From Paenibacillus sp. USDA918EY (lineage in GTDB: Bacteria > Bacillota > Bacilli > Paenibacillales > Paenibacillaceae): a DNA stretch of 64,000 bases. How positions within the stretch are numbered: position 1 is the stretch's first letter; each line of letters opens with the position of its first letter. This document shows positions 19,021-27,464 of the stretch, one piece after another. The DNA lies in the NCBI RefSeq assembly GCF_009870825.1, contig NZ_WTWY01000015.1:62001-126000 (forward strand), in the 5' to 3' direction. The notes under the pieces were generated by a model, which saw only the letters and a list, made by a program, of their open reading frames with translations, searched no databases and was not told where the DNA came from. The translations under genes were made by a program, and so were the position numbers.

Positions 19021-19578
19021 ATGAAACGAAAATTTGGAGATCGCGCGAACTGGCGCCGGATTTCCCGCCGGCGTTTTGCCTGCCGTTATGTTGAAAGCGA
19101 GAAATTTACCGGCTACATAACGCTATACACCATTTACAACTTAAAAGAGCCGCTTTGGAAGCATTATGGAACCCATACGTATCGGATTGCGGATAAGGGC
19201 TACTCCTGGCTGCAGTATTTCCCCAAAAACAGCCATTATATCGTGACCGCCATGTTTGATGAAAAACAAGAAATCATTCAGTGGTATATAGACACGTGCA
19301 AGACCCAGGGCGTAACCGAACAGGGGGTTCCCTGGTTCGACGATCTGTACTTGGATATCGTCGTCCTGAGAAACGGAGAGGTGTTTCTGCTCGACGAGGA
19401 TGAGCTGGAGGAAGCGCTCGCCCGCGGCGTCATTACGAAAGAGGACTACATGCTTGCGACAACGACCGCCAGGGAAGTGCTGCATGCGATAAACGCCCAT
19501 ACGTTTCCTTACTTCCTAATGTCGCTGGATCACCGCAAGCGGCTGTTCGAGAATGGAGATTTCAGGAGGAAAACATGA
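19021..19578 (+). CDS. DUF402 nucleoside tri-/diphosphate phosphatase (Ntdp-like)
   Basis: A 185-residue protein of the DUF402 family, to which B. subtilis YgaC and the S. aureus nucleoside di/triphosphatase belong; that family hydrolyses NTPs and NDPs using divalent metals. Typical parts are the basic N-terminus, YGTHTYRIADKGYSWLQYFP, and the acidic metal-site segment VPWFDDLYLDIV. ATG 19021 follows GGAGAGGG. It overlaps the next gene by four bases (ATGA), implying coupled translation. Confidence 0.85.
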   Translation: MKRKFGDRANWRRISRRRFACRYVESEKFTGYITLYTIYNLKEPLWKHYGTHTYRIADKGYSWLQYFPKNSHYIVTAMFDEKQEIIQWYIDTCKTQGVTEQGVPWFDDLYLDIVVLRNGEVFLLDEDELEEALARGVITKEDYMLATTTAREVLHAINAHTFPYFLMSLDHRKRLFENGDFRRKT

Positions 19579-20234
19579 ACCGTTATGAGCAAGGACCGAT
19601 TGTCGTGACCAGAAAAAGGCGCTCACCCGTGAAGCGAGTACTGACAGCCATCGCCGTTTTGGTCATCGCAGGACTTCTGTGGTGCGGGTACGTCTGGTGG
19701 AAAATGGATCACGCAGCAAGCTCTGCGCTGAACGAACCGCGTGATGTCGGCATCGTCTTGGGAGCTTCCATGTGGGGCGACGCCCCAAGTCCGGGGCTGA
19801 AGGAAAGGCTGGACGAAGCGCTTATCCTTTATAAGGATAAGAAATTCGGAGTCATGATCGTCAGCGGCGGACTGGACAAGCCCGGCAACAAATATACCGA
19901 AGCGGAAGGGATGAGAAACTATCTCGTTCAGCAAGGCGTCCCGGAATCGGCTATCATTTTGGAAAACAAAGCGCGAAGCACTTACGAAAATCTTCTGTTC
20001 AGCAAACAAATCATGAAAGACCGCGGCTTCAAAAGCGCGGTGATCGTGACGCATCAATATCACGGCATGCGCTCGAAGGATATTGCGGACTTTTTGAACT
20101 ATGACGATCCGAAGCTCGGGTTAACCGAGTCCAAAACGCTCCAAATGAAATATCATAAGCCGCGCGAGGTGCTGGCCTATACGAAGTGGAAGCTCGATGA
20201 GTTCCTGCTGTGGCTTGGATGGAAAAAGGCCTGA
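19575..20234 (+). CDS. YdcF/SanA-like DUF218 membrane protein
   Basis: A 219-residue protein with one N-terminal membrane helix (about 22-42) and an extracytoplasmic DUF218 domain. Family motifs include VGIVLGASMWG near residue 56 and the MIVSGG segment. Relatives such as E. coli SanA affect envelope barrier function, but the biochemical activity is unresolved. ATG 19575 sits in an ATGA overlap with the phosphatase gene and has AGGAGG upstream, so the pair forms an operon. Confidence 0.85.
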   Translation: MNRYEQGPIVVTRKRRSPVKRVLTAIAVLVIAGLLWCGYVWWKMDHAASSALNEPRDVGIVLGASMWGDAPSPGLKERLDEALILYKDKKFGVMIVSGGLDKPGNKYTEAEGMRNYLVQQGVPESAIILENKARSTYENLLFSKQIMKDRGFKSAVIVTHQYHGMRSKDIADFLNYDDPKLGLTESKTLQMKYHKPREVLAYTKWKLDEFLLWLGWKKA

Positions 20235-20313
20235 AACTGCTAATAACCGTCACCGAACTAGAATACATTGAATAGAGAAACCAACTTGCGAAAAGATATG
20301 AGGTGATGGATGC

Positions 20314-21300
20314 ATGAACGGGCGTGTTGCGGCCGCGAACGGCCGGCCGGAAGGCAGGCCATCCAGACAAATCAATGTGATTTTACGCAGCCAGGAGCCT
20401 CCTGTACTTAGCAGCGCCGTTCCCGAAAAGGAACCTGCGCCGGCGCAAAAAAGCGTGGTACAGCACACCTTGTACCAGGAAATTCAGAAAGAGCTGGATA
20501 AACTGGTAGGCCTCGAAAACATTAAGGAGTTCGTGTTTGAAATTTACGCCCTTTTGCAAATCGCGCATTTGCGTCAGGAAGCGGGTCTGGTCAGCGGAGG
20601 GCAGGTATATCATATGGTCTTCAAAGGAAATCCGGGAACGGGGAAAACGACGGTGGCCCGGATCATCGCAAAGCTTTTTCAAAAGATGGGGGTGCTCAGC
20701 AAAGGGCACTTGATCGAAGTGGAGCGGGCGGATCTGGTTGGGGAATACATCGGGCATACCGCACAGAAAACGAGGGACCTGGTCAAAAAGGCGCTCGGAG
20801 GCATCCTCTTCATCGACGAAGCCTACAGCTTGGCCCGCGGCGGGGAAAAAGACTTTGGCAAAGAAGCGATCGATACGCTGGTCAAAGCGATGGAAGACCA
20901 TAAAAATCAGTTCGTGCTTATTTTGGCGGGCTACTCGGACGAAATCGATTATTTTTTGCAGACGAATCCGGGGCTGCCTTCCCGCTTTCCGATTCAGATA
21001 GAGTTTCCGGATTACACGGTGGACCAGTTGATTCAAATTTCCGAGCTGATGGCGAAGGAACGGGATTACATTTTGATGCCGCAGGCGATAATGAAACTTA
21101 GGCAGCACTTGATTCAGGAAAAAAACGAAACCGAACATGCCTTCAGCAACGCCAGATACGTGCGCAACATGATCGAAAAATCGATACGCAACCAGGCCGT
21201 GCGGCTGCTGAATCTGTATTCGAACACCAATCCGGGCAAGCTTGAGCTGATGACGCTCAGAACGGAGGACTTCAAGCTCGAAGCCAAGGGTTCGACATGA
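20314..21300 (+). CDS. spoVK: stage V sporulation protein K (AAA+ ATPase)
   Basis: A 328-residue CbxX/CfqX-type AAA+ ATPase needed in B. subtilis for spore maturation. Walker A is GNPGTGKTT near residue 105, Walker B ILFIDEAY, with the family segment VGEYIGHTAQKT between them and a conserved RFPIQIEFPDY downstream. About 60 residues precede the domain. ATG 20314 follows AGGTGAT. The downstream order hflX-ynbB-glnR-glnA matches B. subtilis, supporting orthology. Its mechanism is not known in detail. Confidence 0.93.
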   Translation: MNGRVAAANGRPEGRPSRQINVILRSQEPPVLSSAVPEKEPAPAQKSVVQHTLYQEIQKELDKLVGLENIKEFVFEIYALLQIAHLRQEAGLVSGGQVYHMVFKGNPGTGKTTVARIIAKLFQKMGVLSKGHLIEVERADLVGEYIGHTAQKTRDLVKKALGGILFIDEAYSLARGGEKDFGKEAIDTLVKAMEDHKNQFVLILAGYSDEIDYFLQTNPGLPSRFPIQIEFPDYTVDQLIQISELMAKERDYILMPQAIMKLRQHLIQEKNETEHAFSNARYVRNMIEKSIRNQAVRLLNLYSNTNPGKLELMTLRTEDFKLEAKGST

Positions 21301-21343
21301 TGCTAGGAAGAGCTGAAGGCTGCGGAAAAGGGGCACTTATTCA

Positions 21344-22633
21344 TTGGCACATACGACATACGATACCAATATGACGACACGCGACCGGGCTGTGCTGGTC
21401 AGCCTCGTGACCGACGAGGTCAAACGTTCGGGCATCGACCCGGAGCATTCGCTGCAGGAGCTGGTCAGCCTTGCGGAGACGGCCGGCGTCGAAGTGCTTG
21501 ACGTCATGAGTCAAAACCGCGACGTGCCGGATGCCCGCTGGCTGATCGGCAAAGGCAAGGTCGAGGAGCTTCGGCAGTCCATACTTGCGGTTCAGGCGAA
21601 CACCGCCATTTTCGACCATGATCTGTCGGGGGCGCAAGTGCGCAATTTGGAGCAAAGTCTGGACGTTAAAATCATTGACCGCACGCAGCTTATTTTGGAC
21701 ATCTTCGCCCAGCGCGCCAAAACGCGCGAAGGGATCATTCAGGTCGAGCTGGCGCAGCTCTCTTATTTGCTTCCGCGCCTTTCCGGCCACGGCAAAAATT
21801 TGTCGCGGCTGGGCGGCGGCATCGGAACGCGCGGTCCGGGCGAAAGCAAACTCGAAACTGACCGGCGCCATATCCGCGGCCGCATCGGCGATTTGAAAAA
21901 GCAGCTCGAAGCGGTCATCAAACACCGCAAGCTGTACCGGGGCCGACGGCAAAAAAGCGGAGCCATCCAAATCGCGCTCGTCGGATATACGAATGCCGGA
22001 AAGTCGACGCTGCTGAAGCAATTAACAAACGCAGACGTTTATATCGAAAACCAGCTGTTCGCAACGCTGGATCCGACCTCGCGCATGCTGGAGCTTCCCG
22101 GGGGGAGCGAGGTCATTTTGACCGACACGGTCGGGTTTATCCAAAACCTTCCGCATGATCTTGTCGCGCCATTCCGGGCGACGCTGGAGGAAGCCAACGA
22201 GGCGGATTTGATTTTGCATGTCGTCGACGCTTCGTCGCCGATGCGGGAGGAGCAGATGAAGGTCGTCGATGCCATTTTGGAAGAACTCGGGGCCGCGGAT
22301 AAACCGCAGCTGATTTTGTTCAACAAAAAGGATGCCTGCACGCCGGAGCAGCTTGAAATGCTTCCTTCAGGTCCGGGATACATGAAAATGAGCGCATTGA
22401 ACCAAGGCGATTTGCAGGCCCTCAAGCAGGCGATCCAGGACCGGTTGGCCGGGGGGATTCTGTCGTTCCGGGTACCGCCGGCGGACGGCAACGCCATGGC
22501 CATGTTGTACCGGATCGGCGATGTATTGGAGCAAAAACCGGATGAACATGATATGATCTATAAGGTGCAGGTTCACAAACCCGATTACGAAAAATGGGGA
22601 CATATGGTGGAGCCGTACCTGATCAAGGATTAA
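21344..22633 (+). CDS. hflX: ribosome-associated GTPase HflX
   Basis: A 429-residue GTPase that in E. coli splits stalled or hibernating ribosomes. The N-terminal HflX domain (RWLIGKGKVEEL) is followed by the Gly-rich GGGIGTRGPGESKLE linker, the P-loop GYTNAGKST, DTVGFIQNLPH and the NKKD specificity motif. The start is probably TTG 21344 with AAAAGGGG upstream; a later ATG (21371) lacks a ribosome site. It lies between spoVK and the PLP enzyme as in B. subtilis (ynbA). Confidence 0.93.
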   Translation: MAHTTYDTNMTTRDRAVLVSLVTDEVKRSGIDPEHSLQELVSLAETAGVEVLDVMSQNRDVPDARWLIGKGKVEELRQSILAVQANTAIFDHDLSGAQVRNLEQSLDVKIIDRTQLILDIFAQRAKTREGIIQVELAQLSYLLPRLSGHGKNLSRLGGGIGTRGPGESKLETDRRHIRGRIGDLKKQLEAVIKHRKLYRGRRQKSGAIQIALVGYTNAGKSTLLKQLTNADVYIENQLFATLDPTSRMLELPGGSEVILTDTVGFIQNLPHDLVAPFRATLEEANEADLILHVVDASSPMREEQMKVVDAILEELGAADKPQLILFNKKDACTPEQLEMLPSGPGYMKMSALNQGDLQALKQAIQDRLAGGILSFRVPPADGNAMAMLYRIGDVLEQKPDEHDMIYKVQVHKPDYEKWGHMVEPYLIKD

Positions 22634-22664
22634 ATGGGATATGTAGAGGAGAAATTCGAAAGAC

Positions 22665-23918
22665 ATGGTACAATTCGCAGAACAGTTGGAACAATGGAAA
22701 GAAGCCGCGGAAGAGCGGATCACGGAGCAATTTCGGAAGCTGGATCGCGTCATCGACCACAATCAATGGAAAGTCATCGAAGCGTTCCAGCGCCATCAAG
22801 TCAGCGATTTCCACTTTGCGGGTTCGACGGGATATGCTTATAACGACCGGGGAAGAGAAGTGCTTGATTTGGTATATGCGGACGTATTCGGGGCTGAAGC
22901 CGCCCTGGTGCGCCCGCATTTTGCTTCCGGCACGCATACGATTTCGACAGCCCTTTTCGGCGTGTTAAGACCGGGCGACGAGCTGTTTTACATTACCGGA
23001 CGCCCTTACGATACGCTCCATAAAGTGATCGGAAAAGAAGGCGACGGAACGGGCTCGCTTCGGGATTTCGGCATCGCGTACCGGGAAGCGGCGCTAACGG
23101 CGGAAGGCGGGATCGATTGGGATGCGGTGCGCGCCGGAATCCATGAGTCGACGAAGGTTATCGGCATTCAGCGTTCGAGAGGATATGATTGGCGTTCGTC
23201 CTTTACCGTCGGCGAAATCGGCGAGATGATCCGAAAAGTAAAAGAGATCAAACCTGACGTCATCGTGTTTGTCGATAACTGCTACGGGGAATTTACGGAA
23301 ATGATGGAGCCGACCGAAGTGGGCGCCGATCTTATCGCGGGATCGCTGATCAAAAATCCGGGCGGAGGCATAGCCGAAACCGGAGGATATATTTGCGGGC
23401 GGCAGCGGTACGTGGATTTGTGCGCTTACCGGCTGACGGCTCCTGGCATCGGCGCCGAGGTCGGAGCCATGCTCGGAACGACGCGCGGCATTTACCAGGG
23501 GCTGTTTTTGGCTCCGACGCTGGTGGGACAAGCCTTGAAAGGCAGCATTTTTGCGGCGGCGATGTTCGAACAGGCGGGGTTTGTGACCAAGCCGGCTTGG
23601 AACGAACCGCGCACGGATTTGATTCAGGCCATCTCGTTTACGAGCGCGGAGCATTTGATCGCTTTTGTGCAGGGCATTCAGCGGGCCGCAGCGGTGGACA
23701 GCCATGTCGTTCCCGAGCCGTGGGACATGCCTGGCTATGATCATCCGGTCATTATGGCGGCAGGCACCTTCATTCAGGGCGGAAGTCTGGAATTGTCCGC
23801 GGACGCGCCGATCCGGGAACCTTTTATAGGGTATATGCAGGGCGGTTTGACTTACTCCCATGTCAAGTTTGGGGTCATGTTGGCGTTGCAGCGGATGGAA
23901 GAGCGAAATTTATTGTAA
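22665..23918 (+). CDS. methionine gamma-lyase family PLP protein (YnbB, 'aluminium resistance')
   Basis: A 417-residue PLP-dependent enzyme of the family annotated as aluminium resistance or methionine gamma-lyase-like. Family features are FHFAGSTGYAYNDRGRE, RPHFASGTHT and the presumed PLP lysine in SLIKNPGGGIAETGGY. No specific reaction is established for the Bacillus YnbB proteins; C-S lyase activity is inferred from fold. ATG 22665 follows AGGAGAA. The stop codon overlaps the GlnR operator for the next gene. Confidence 0.88.
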   Translation: MVQFAEQLEQWKEAAEERITEQFRKLDRVIDHNQWKVIEAFQRHQVSDFHFAGSTGYAYNDRGREVLDLVYADVFGAEAALVRPHFASGTHTISTALFGVLRPGDELFYITGRPYDTLHKVIGKEGDGTGSLRDFGIAYREAALTAEGGIDWDAVRAGIHESTKVIGIQRSRGYDWRSSFTVGEIGEMIRKVKEIKPDVIVFVDNCYGEFTEMMEPTEVGADLIAGSLIKNPGGGIAETGGYICGRQRYVDLCAYRLTAPGIGAEVGAMLGTTRGIYQGLFLAPTLVGQALKGSIFAAAMFEQAGFVTKPAWNEPRTDLIQAISFTSAEHLIAFVQGIQRAAAVDSHVVPEPWDMPGYDHPVIMAAGTFIQGGSLELSADAPIREPFIGYMQGGLTYSHVKFGVMLALQRMEERNLL

Positions 23919-23930
23919 GTTTTTCTGACA
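23914..23930 (+). promoter_or_regulatory. GlnR operator of glnRA
   Basis: TGTAA-N7-TGACA fits the TGTNAN7TNACA GlnR/TnrA consensus exactly. It lies six bases upstream of the -35 box of the glnRA promoter, the classical position for autorepression by feedback-inhibited GlnA-GlnR, and overlaps the stop codon of the upstream gene. Confidence 0.75.
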
Positions 23931-23935
23931 TGTCA

Positions 23936-23964
23936 TTGACGCATGAGATCAGGAAAGGTACAAT
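23936..23964 (+). promoter_or_regulatory. sigma-A promoter of glnRA
   Basis: TTGACG and TACAAT separated by exactly 17 bases, 38 bases before the glnR start. Confidence 0.8.
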
Positions 23965-24002
23965 ATGAGTGAGAAAAGTTTACTGGAAGGTTGAGATGAG
24001 TC

Positions 24003-24416
24003 ATGGGTGATGAGATCCGCAGAAACATGGCATTGTTCCCCATTGGGATTGTGATGAAATTGACCGATTTGTCCGCAAGACAAATCCGGTACTATGAACA
24101 GCATAACCTGATCGTTCCTGCGCGCACCTCGGGCAATCAAAGGCTGTTCTCCTTTAACGACGTGGAAAGATTGCTTGAAATCAAATCGTTGATCGAAAAA
24201 GGAGTCAATATCGCCGGCATTAAGCAAGTGATGAACCCGGTGACCAAGGAATCGGAGGAAGCGACGGTCATTACCGCGGACACGGAAGTGAAGCGGAAGG
24301 AAATGACGGAATCGCAATTGCACCGCCTGCTGAAGCAGCAGCTTGTTTCGGGTAAGAGACCGGGTCAGGTATCTTTGATCCAAGGCGAATTGTCCCGGTT
24401 TTTTAATAAAAAATAA
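24003..24416 (+). CDS. glnR: nitrogen-responsive MerR-family repressor GlnR
   Basis: A 137-residue MerR-type regulator. The winged-helix DNA-binding region contains MKLTDLSARQIRYYEQHNLI near residue 17. The C-terminal tail (PGQVSLIQGELSRFF) is the segment that in B. subtilis GlnR senses feedback-inhibited glutamine synthetase. ATG 24003 is used. It is co-transcribed with glnA 33 bases downstream and preceded by its own operator. Confidence 0.95.
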   Translation: MGDEIRRNMALFPIGIVMKLTDLSARQIRYYEQHNLIVPARTSGNQRLFSFNDVERLLEIKSLIEKGVNIAGIKQVMNPVTKESEEATVITADTEVKRKEMTESQLHRLLKQQLVSGKRPGQVSLIQGELSRFFNKK

Positions 24417-24449
24417 ACAACATTCACCATTGGAAAGGGAGAGGATCCT

Positions 24450-25778
24450 GTGAGCTACACAAAAGAAGATATTCTTCGCATTGCAGAGGAAGAAAATGTC
24501 CGTTTTATCCGTCTTCAATTTACCGACTTGCTCGGCACGATCAAAAACGTTGAAATTCCCGTGAGCCAATTGAAAAAAGCTCTCGACAATAAAATGATGT
24601 TCGACGGATCCTCCATCGAAGGTTATGTTCGCATCGAGGAATCCGATATGTACCTGTATCCGGACCTGGATACATGGGTTATTTTCCCTTGGGTCACCGA
24701 GGACCGCGTCGCACGTTTGATCTGTGACGTTTACATGCCGGACGGCACGCCGTTTGCGGGTGATCCGCGCGGTATTTTGAAACGCAACTTGAAAGAAGCC
24801 GAAAAAATGGGTTATACTTCCATGAACGTGGGTCCTGAACCTGAATTTTTCCTGTTCAAAACCGACGACAAAGGCAACCCTACGATGGAACTGAACGACC
24901 AAGGCGGATACTTCGACCTGGCTCCGACGGACCTTGGCGAAAACTGCCGCCGCGAAATCGTGCTGACGCTGGAAGAAATGGGCTTTGAAATCGAAGCTTC
25001 CCATCACGAAGTGGCGCCGGGCCAACACGAAATCGACTTTAAATATGAAAATGCCGTTAAAGCGGCGGACCAGATCCAAACGTTTAAGCTGGTCGTTAAA
25101 ACCATCGCCCGCCAGCATGGCCTTCATGCGACCTTTATGCCCAAACCGCTGTTCGGCGTGAACGGTTCCGGCATGCACTGCCACCAATCGTTGTTCAAAG
25201 GCAACGTCAATGCATTTTATGACGAGTCAGACGAGCTTGGCCTGAGCAAAGAAGCACGCCATTACATGGCGGGGATCCTTAAGCATGCGCGCGCGTTTGC
25301 CGCGATTACGAACCCGACCGTGAACTCTTACAAACGTCTCGTTCCAGGTTACGAAGCTCCTTGCTACGTCGCATGGTCCGGCAGCAACCGCAGCCCGATG
25401 ATCCGCATCCCGGCTTCCCGCGGCCTTAGCACCCGCGTCGAAGTCCGCAACCCGGATCCGGCGGCGAACCCTTACTTGGCGCTTGCCGTGATGCTCCGTG
25501 CAGGCCTGAACGGAATCAGCAAAGAGATGCCGCTTCCGGCGCCGATCGACCGCAACATCTATGTGATGTCCGAAGAAGAACGCATCGAAGAAGGCATCCC
25601 AAGCTTGCCGGCTGACCTGAAAGAAGCGCTGAACGAGCTCGTTCGCGACGAAGTCATCGTCGAAGCGCTTGGCGAGCATGCCATGGCCCATTTCTACGAA
25701 CTGAAAGAAATCGAATGGGATATGTACCGCACGCAAGTTCATCAATGGGAACGCGATCAATATATGACGCTTTACTAA
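24450..25778 (+). CDS. glnA: type I-alpha glutamine synthetase
   Basis: A 442-residue enzyme making glutamine from glutamate, ammonia and ATP as a dodecamer. The active-site region has [16 protein letters not shown], with the arginine used for feedback inhibition in the Bacillus I-alpha type, [10 protein letters not shown], the [11 protein letters not shown] segment and NPAANPYLA. There is no adenylylation tail, so control is by GlnR and feedback. GTG 24450 follows AAGGGAGAGG. A strong terminator follows, and an imperfect second copy of this 3' end lies near 28303. Confidence 0.97.
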   Translation: MSYTKEDILRIAEEENVRFIRLQFTDLLGTIKNVEIPVSQLKKALDNKMMFDGSSIEGYVRIEESDMYLYPDLDTWVIFPWVTEDRVARLICDVYMPDGTPFAGDPRGILKRNLKEAEKMGYTSMNVGPEPEFFLFKTDDKGNPTMELNDQGGYFDLAPTDLGENCRREIVLTLEEMGFEIEASHHEVAPGQHEIDFKYENAVKAADQIQTFKLVVKTIARQHGLHATFMPKPLFGVNGSGMHCHQSLFKGNVNAFYDESDELGLSKEARHYMAGILKHARAFAAITNPTVNSYKRLVPGYEAPCYVAWSGSNRSPMIRIPASRGLSTRVEVRNPDPAANPYLALAVMLRAGLNGISKEMPLPAPIDRNIYVMSEEERIEEGIPSLPADLKEALNELVRDEVIVEALGEHAMAHFYELKEIEWDMYRTQVHQWERDQYMTLY

Positions 25779-25817
25779 TACGAAAACCCCTTGCACCGTA
25801 TGGTGCGAGGGGTTTTT
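25745..25817 (+). repeat. glnA 3' end/terminator, copy 1 of imperfect direct repeat
   Basis: The last codons of glnA and its terminator. The stretch from ATGG to the T run has a clearly related but diverged copy at 28303-28373, with a few small gaps and scattered substitutions. The two copies bracket the degraded accessory patch. Confidence 0.7.
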
Positions 25818-25818
25818 A
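25783..25818 (+). terminator. terminator after glnA
   Basis: AAAACCCCTTGCACC pairs with GGTGCGAGGGGTTTTT, with four loop bases (GTAT) and a T tail. Confidence 0.93.
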
Positions 25819-25979
25819 ATTTTGTGGAAAGCGGAGAGGGGTGTAGGCGTGTAGAGATGCAAAGTTACATGAACTAGTTCAACCGTTCAGGAATGGAATT
25901 GAAATTAAAGAGTCACTGGTTAGAAAAAGACATTTGTGATTATTTAATTGAAAAGGAAGGGAAAAATCTTACTCCCCGC

Positions 25980-26156
25980 CTAGCTATGTTCCGACTTTTT
26001 CGTTAAATAAAGATCTGCTGCTATAACGACTAATAATACAGGGAGACAAATAAACCAAGGTGTAGACATGGAAAGAATCGCGCTTCCTATAAATGCTGCA
26101 ATGTATGTTACTTTTCTTTTTGAAGTTAGAAGCGATTTCACGCTCTTTTCGTTCAT
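25980..26156 (-). CDS. small membrane protein, 58 residues, unknown function
   Basis: A reverse-strand gene with an excellent ribosome site (AAAGGAGG, seven bases before ATG 26156). It encodes 58 residues: a basic cytosolic start (MNEKSVKSLLTSKRK), then two hydrophobic stretches spanning about residues 18-50 separated by MSTPW, and a charged end (TKKSEHS). This fits a two-helix hairpin membrane peptide. No family is recognised. It lies in the AT-richer region after glnA, convergent with it. It could be an accessory remnant, but the intact reading frame and ribosome site support a real gene. Confidence 0.6.
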   Translation of the reverse strand: MNEKSVKSLLTSKRKVTYIAAFIGSAILSMSTPWFICLPVLLVVIAADLYLTKKSEHS

Positions 26157-26482
26157 GAAGTATCCTCCTTTAGTTTTGTCGGGATAATATGTATTTAATA
26201 ATTACCATTATATATTTATTTAGGTGAACAGTTATTTGATAGATTGAGCCGCCTTTTTGAGGGCTTATTTGTATCTGGAAAGGGATGGGCGGGCAGGGGT
26301 GTAGGTGTAAAGTTAAAGATAAAGACAAAGAAAAAGCAGCCTAATAGTACGGCCTCCCACGGGCATGATGGATGGGATGATACACAAATAAAAGTATACG
26401 AACGCTGTATGCAGACCAATTCGCTGTGATTATTGATGTAATTGGTATGTGGCGTAAATTCGGCTTTTTTCTGTCCGTATAA
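26157..26482. other. gene-free stretch in the accessory patch
   Basis: About 325 bases with no credible gene. The first part is strongly AT-rich and probably holds the promoter of the small membrane gene. The middle has purine-rich sequence with short open frames on both strands that lack ribosome sites and family resemblance. Confidence 0.5.
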
Positions 26483-27001
26483 TTAAAAATCAGTAGTAGA
26501 TGAAGCGAGTTTTCCCCAATGCTCCCCATTTACTGAATGTGCTCCACCAATGTACTGTATAAGATAGCTTCCTGTACGCAGTCCTTGAGGAGCTCCTTCA
26601 AGCCAGCTGAAGTAATCTTTGGAGCTGGTAGGACTAATGGTTTTATCGTAGTATACATATCCAGAGTCTATATGCGTCACGGTAACTCTTACTGAAGCGC
26701 TAGAGTAATTAGCCAAATGAAGCTTGAGATAACCATTTCCAGGGTTAACGGAAAAATAAGAGTTTGCAGATGACCCCGACCCATTAATCATTTTGGCACT
26801 CCATGCCTTGTCGATGACATCAGGGGTTACAATGCCATCATCACTAACATGAGTATTATTTTCTGAATCCACGGGATGAAATCCGACTATAGATTCCGAA
26901 GCATTCGCATCTTGTTGTCTACCTGGAGAAGCGGCCCAAGCAGTTACCGCCGTTGTTGCCAGAACCAAGGATAAAACTAATATTGCCTTTTTCTTTTTCA
27001 T
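26483..27001 (-). CDS. secreted protein of unknown function
   Basis: A 172-residue exported protein. The signal peptide is plain: KKKK start, hydrophobic core and a cleavable AWAASP near residue 26. The mature part has a Ser/Asn-rich region (GSGSSANSYFS) followed by segments that read like a beta-sandwich, with the Ser/Thr-rich ISPTSSKDYFSW. No family is recognised. ATG 27001 has TTGGAGGA upstream; the frame remains open further upstream without another ribosome site. The codon use is AT-richer than that of glnA, which suggests acquisition. Confidence 0.7.
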   Translation of the reverse strand: MKKKKAILVLSLVLATTAVTAWAASPGRQQDANASESIVGFHPVDSENNTHVSDDGIVTPDVIDKAWSAKMINGSGSSANSYFSVNPGNGYLKLHLANYSSASVRVTVTHIDSGYVYYDKTISPTSSKDYFSWLEGAPQGLRTGSYLIQYIGGAHSVNGEHWGKLASSTTDF

Positions 27002-27464
27002 AATTCTCTTTTCCTCCAACTTGCCCGTTATCATGTAAGTTTTGTTCATAGCTCCATATCTAATATACTTTGTTGAATAAAACTCCACTTATATAATAGA
27101 ATTGGTTAAAAATTGTAAAATGGTTTAATACGATTCATTAGTGCACCGGCAATGTTTTCCAAAGTTAAATCCCATTTACTCAATAAACGCTTAATTTACT
27201 TCGAAGGTAATGCGTTTTTTTATGTTAATAGGTAAGGAATTTTTGAATGAAAAGTTAAAGGTCACTGTTCCTTACATGAAATTAAATTTGAGATATGAAT
27301 AATGGCTAAATTTATGAAGCAGTAAAATCATACATTCTTGGTCAAGTCCAGGCCAACCAAAAAGAACAAGCCACTCGGCTTGTTCTTTTTGGATTGTGAT
27401 CGTTAGTTTTTTTTGCAACTAATTTTTTGAATCTAATTATATAGCTCCGATGTCAGCTCTTCTT
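27002..27464. other. gene-free stretch with orphan terminators
   Basis: AT-rich sequence without a credible gene. It contains a weak terminator-like hairpin (27185-27221, AAACGC...GCGTTT with T run) and a perfect bidirectional hairpin at 27357-27392. The latter lies downstream of the damaged oxidoreductase gene. Confidence 0.5.
27357..27392. terminator. bidirectional terminator with perfect 16-pair stem
   Basis: CCAAAAAGAACAAGCC and GGCTTGTTCTTTTTGG pair perfectly around ACTC. The T-rich side on each strand makes it functional both ways. It lies about 70 bases past the last codon of the oxidoreductase pseudogene on the minus strand. Confidence 0.75.

Noticed and set aside
20029-21336. Long reverse-strand open frames opposite spoVK, mutS, metH and other GC-rich genes
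   Set aside because: They mirror the codon structure of the real genes, lack ribosome sites and have no family resemblance.
25893-26006. Plus-strand frame of 37 codons (MELKLKSHWLEK...)
   Set aside because: It reads like protein but has only a weak ribosome site, overlaps the 3' end of the better supported 58-residue reverse-strand gene, and has no recognised family.
25819-26310. Similarity between 25825-25850 and 26275-26310 (both contain AGGGGTGTAGG)
   Set aside because: The match is only about a dozen bases and could be chance; not counted as a repeat.
26216-26429. Overlapping open frames of about 60-67 codons on both strands
   Set aside because: No ribosome site, skewed composition and no resemblance to known proteins; probably chance frames in degraded DNA.
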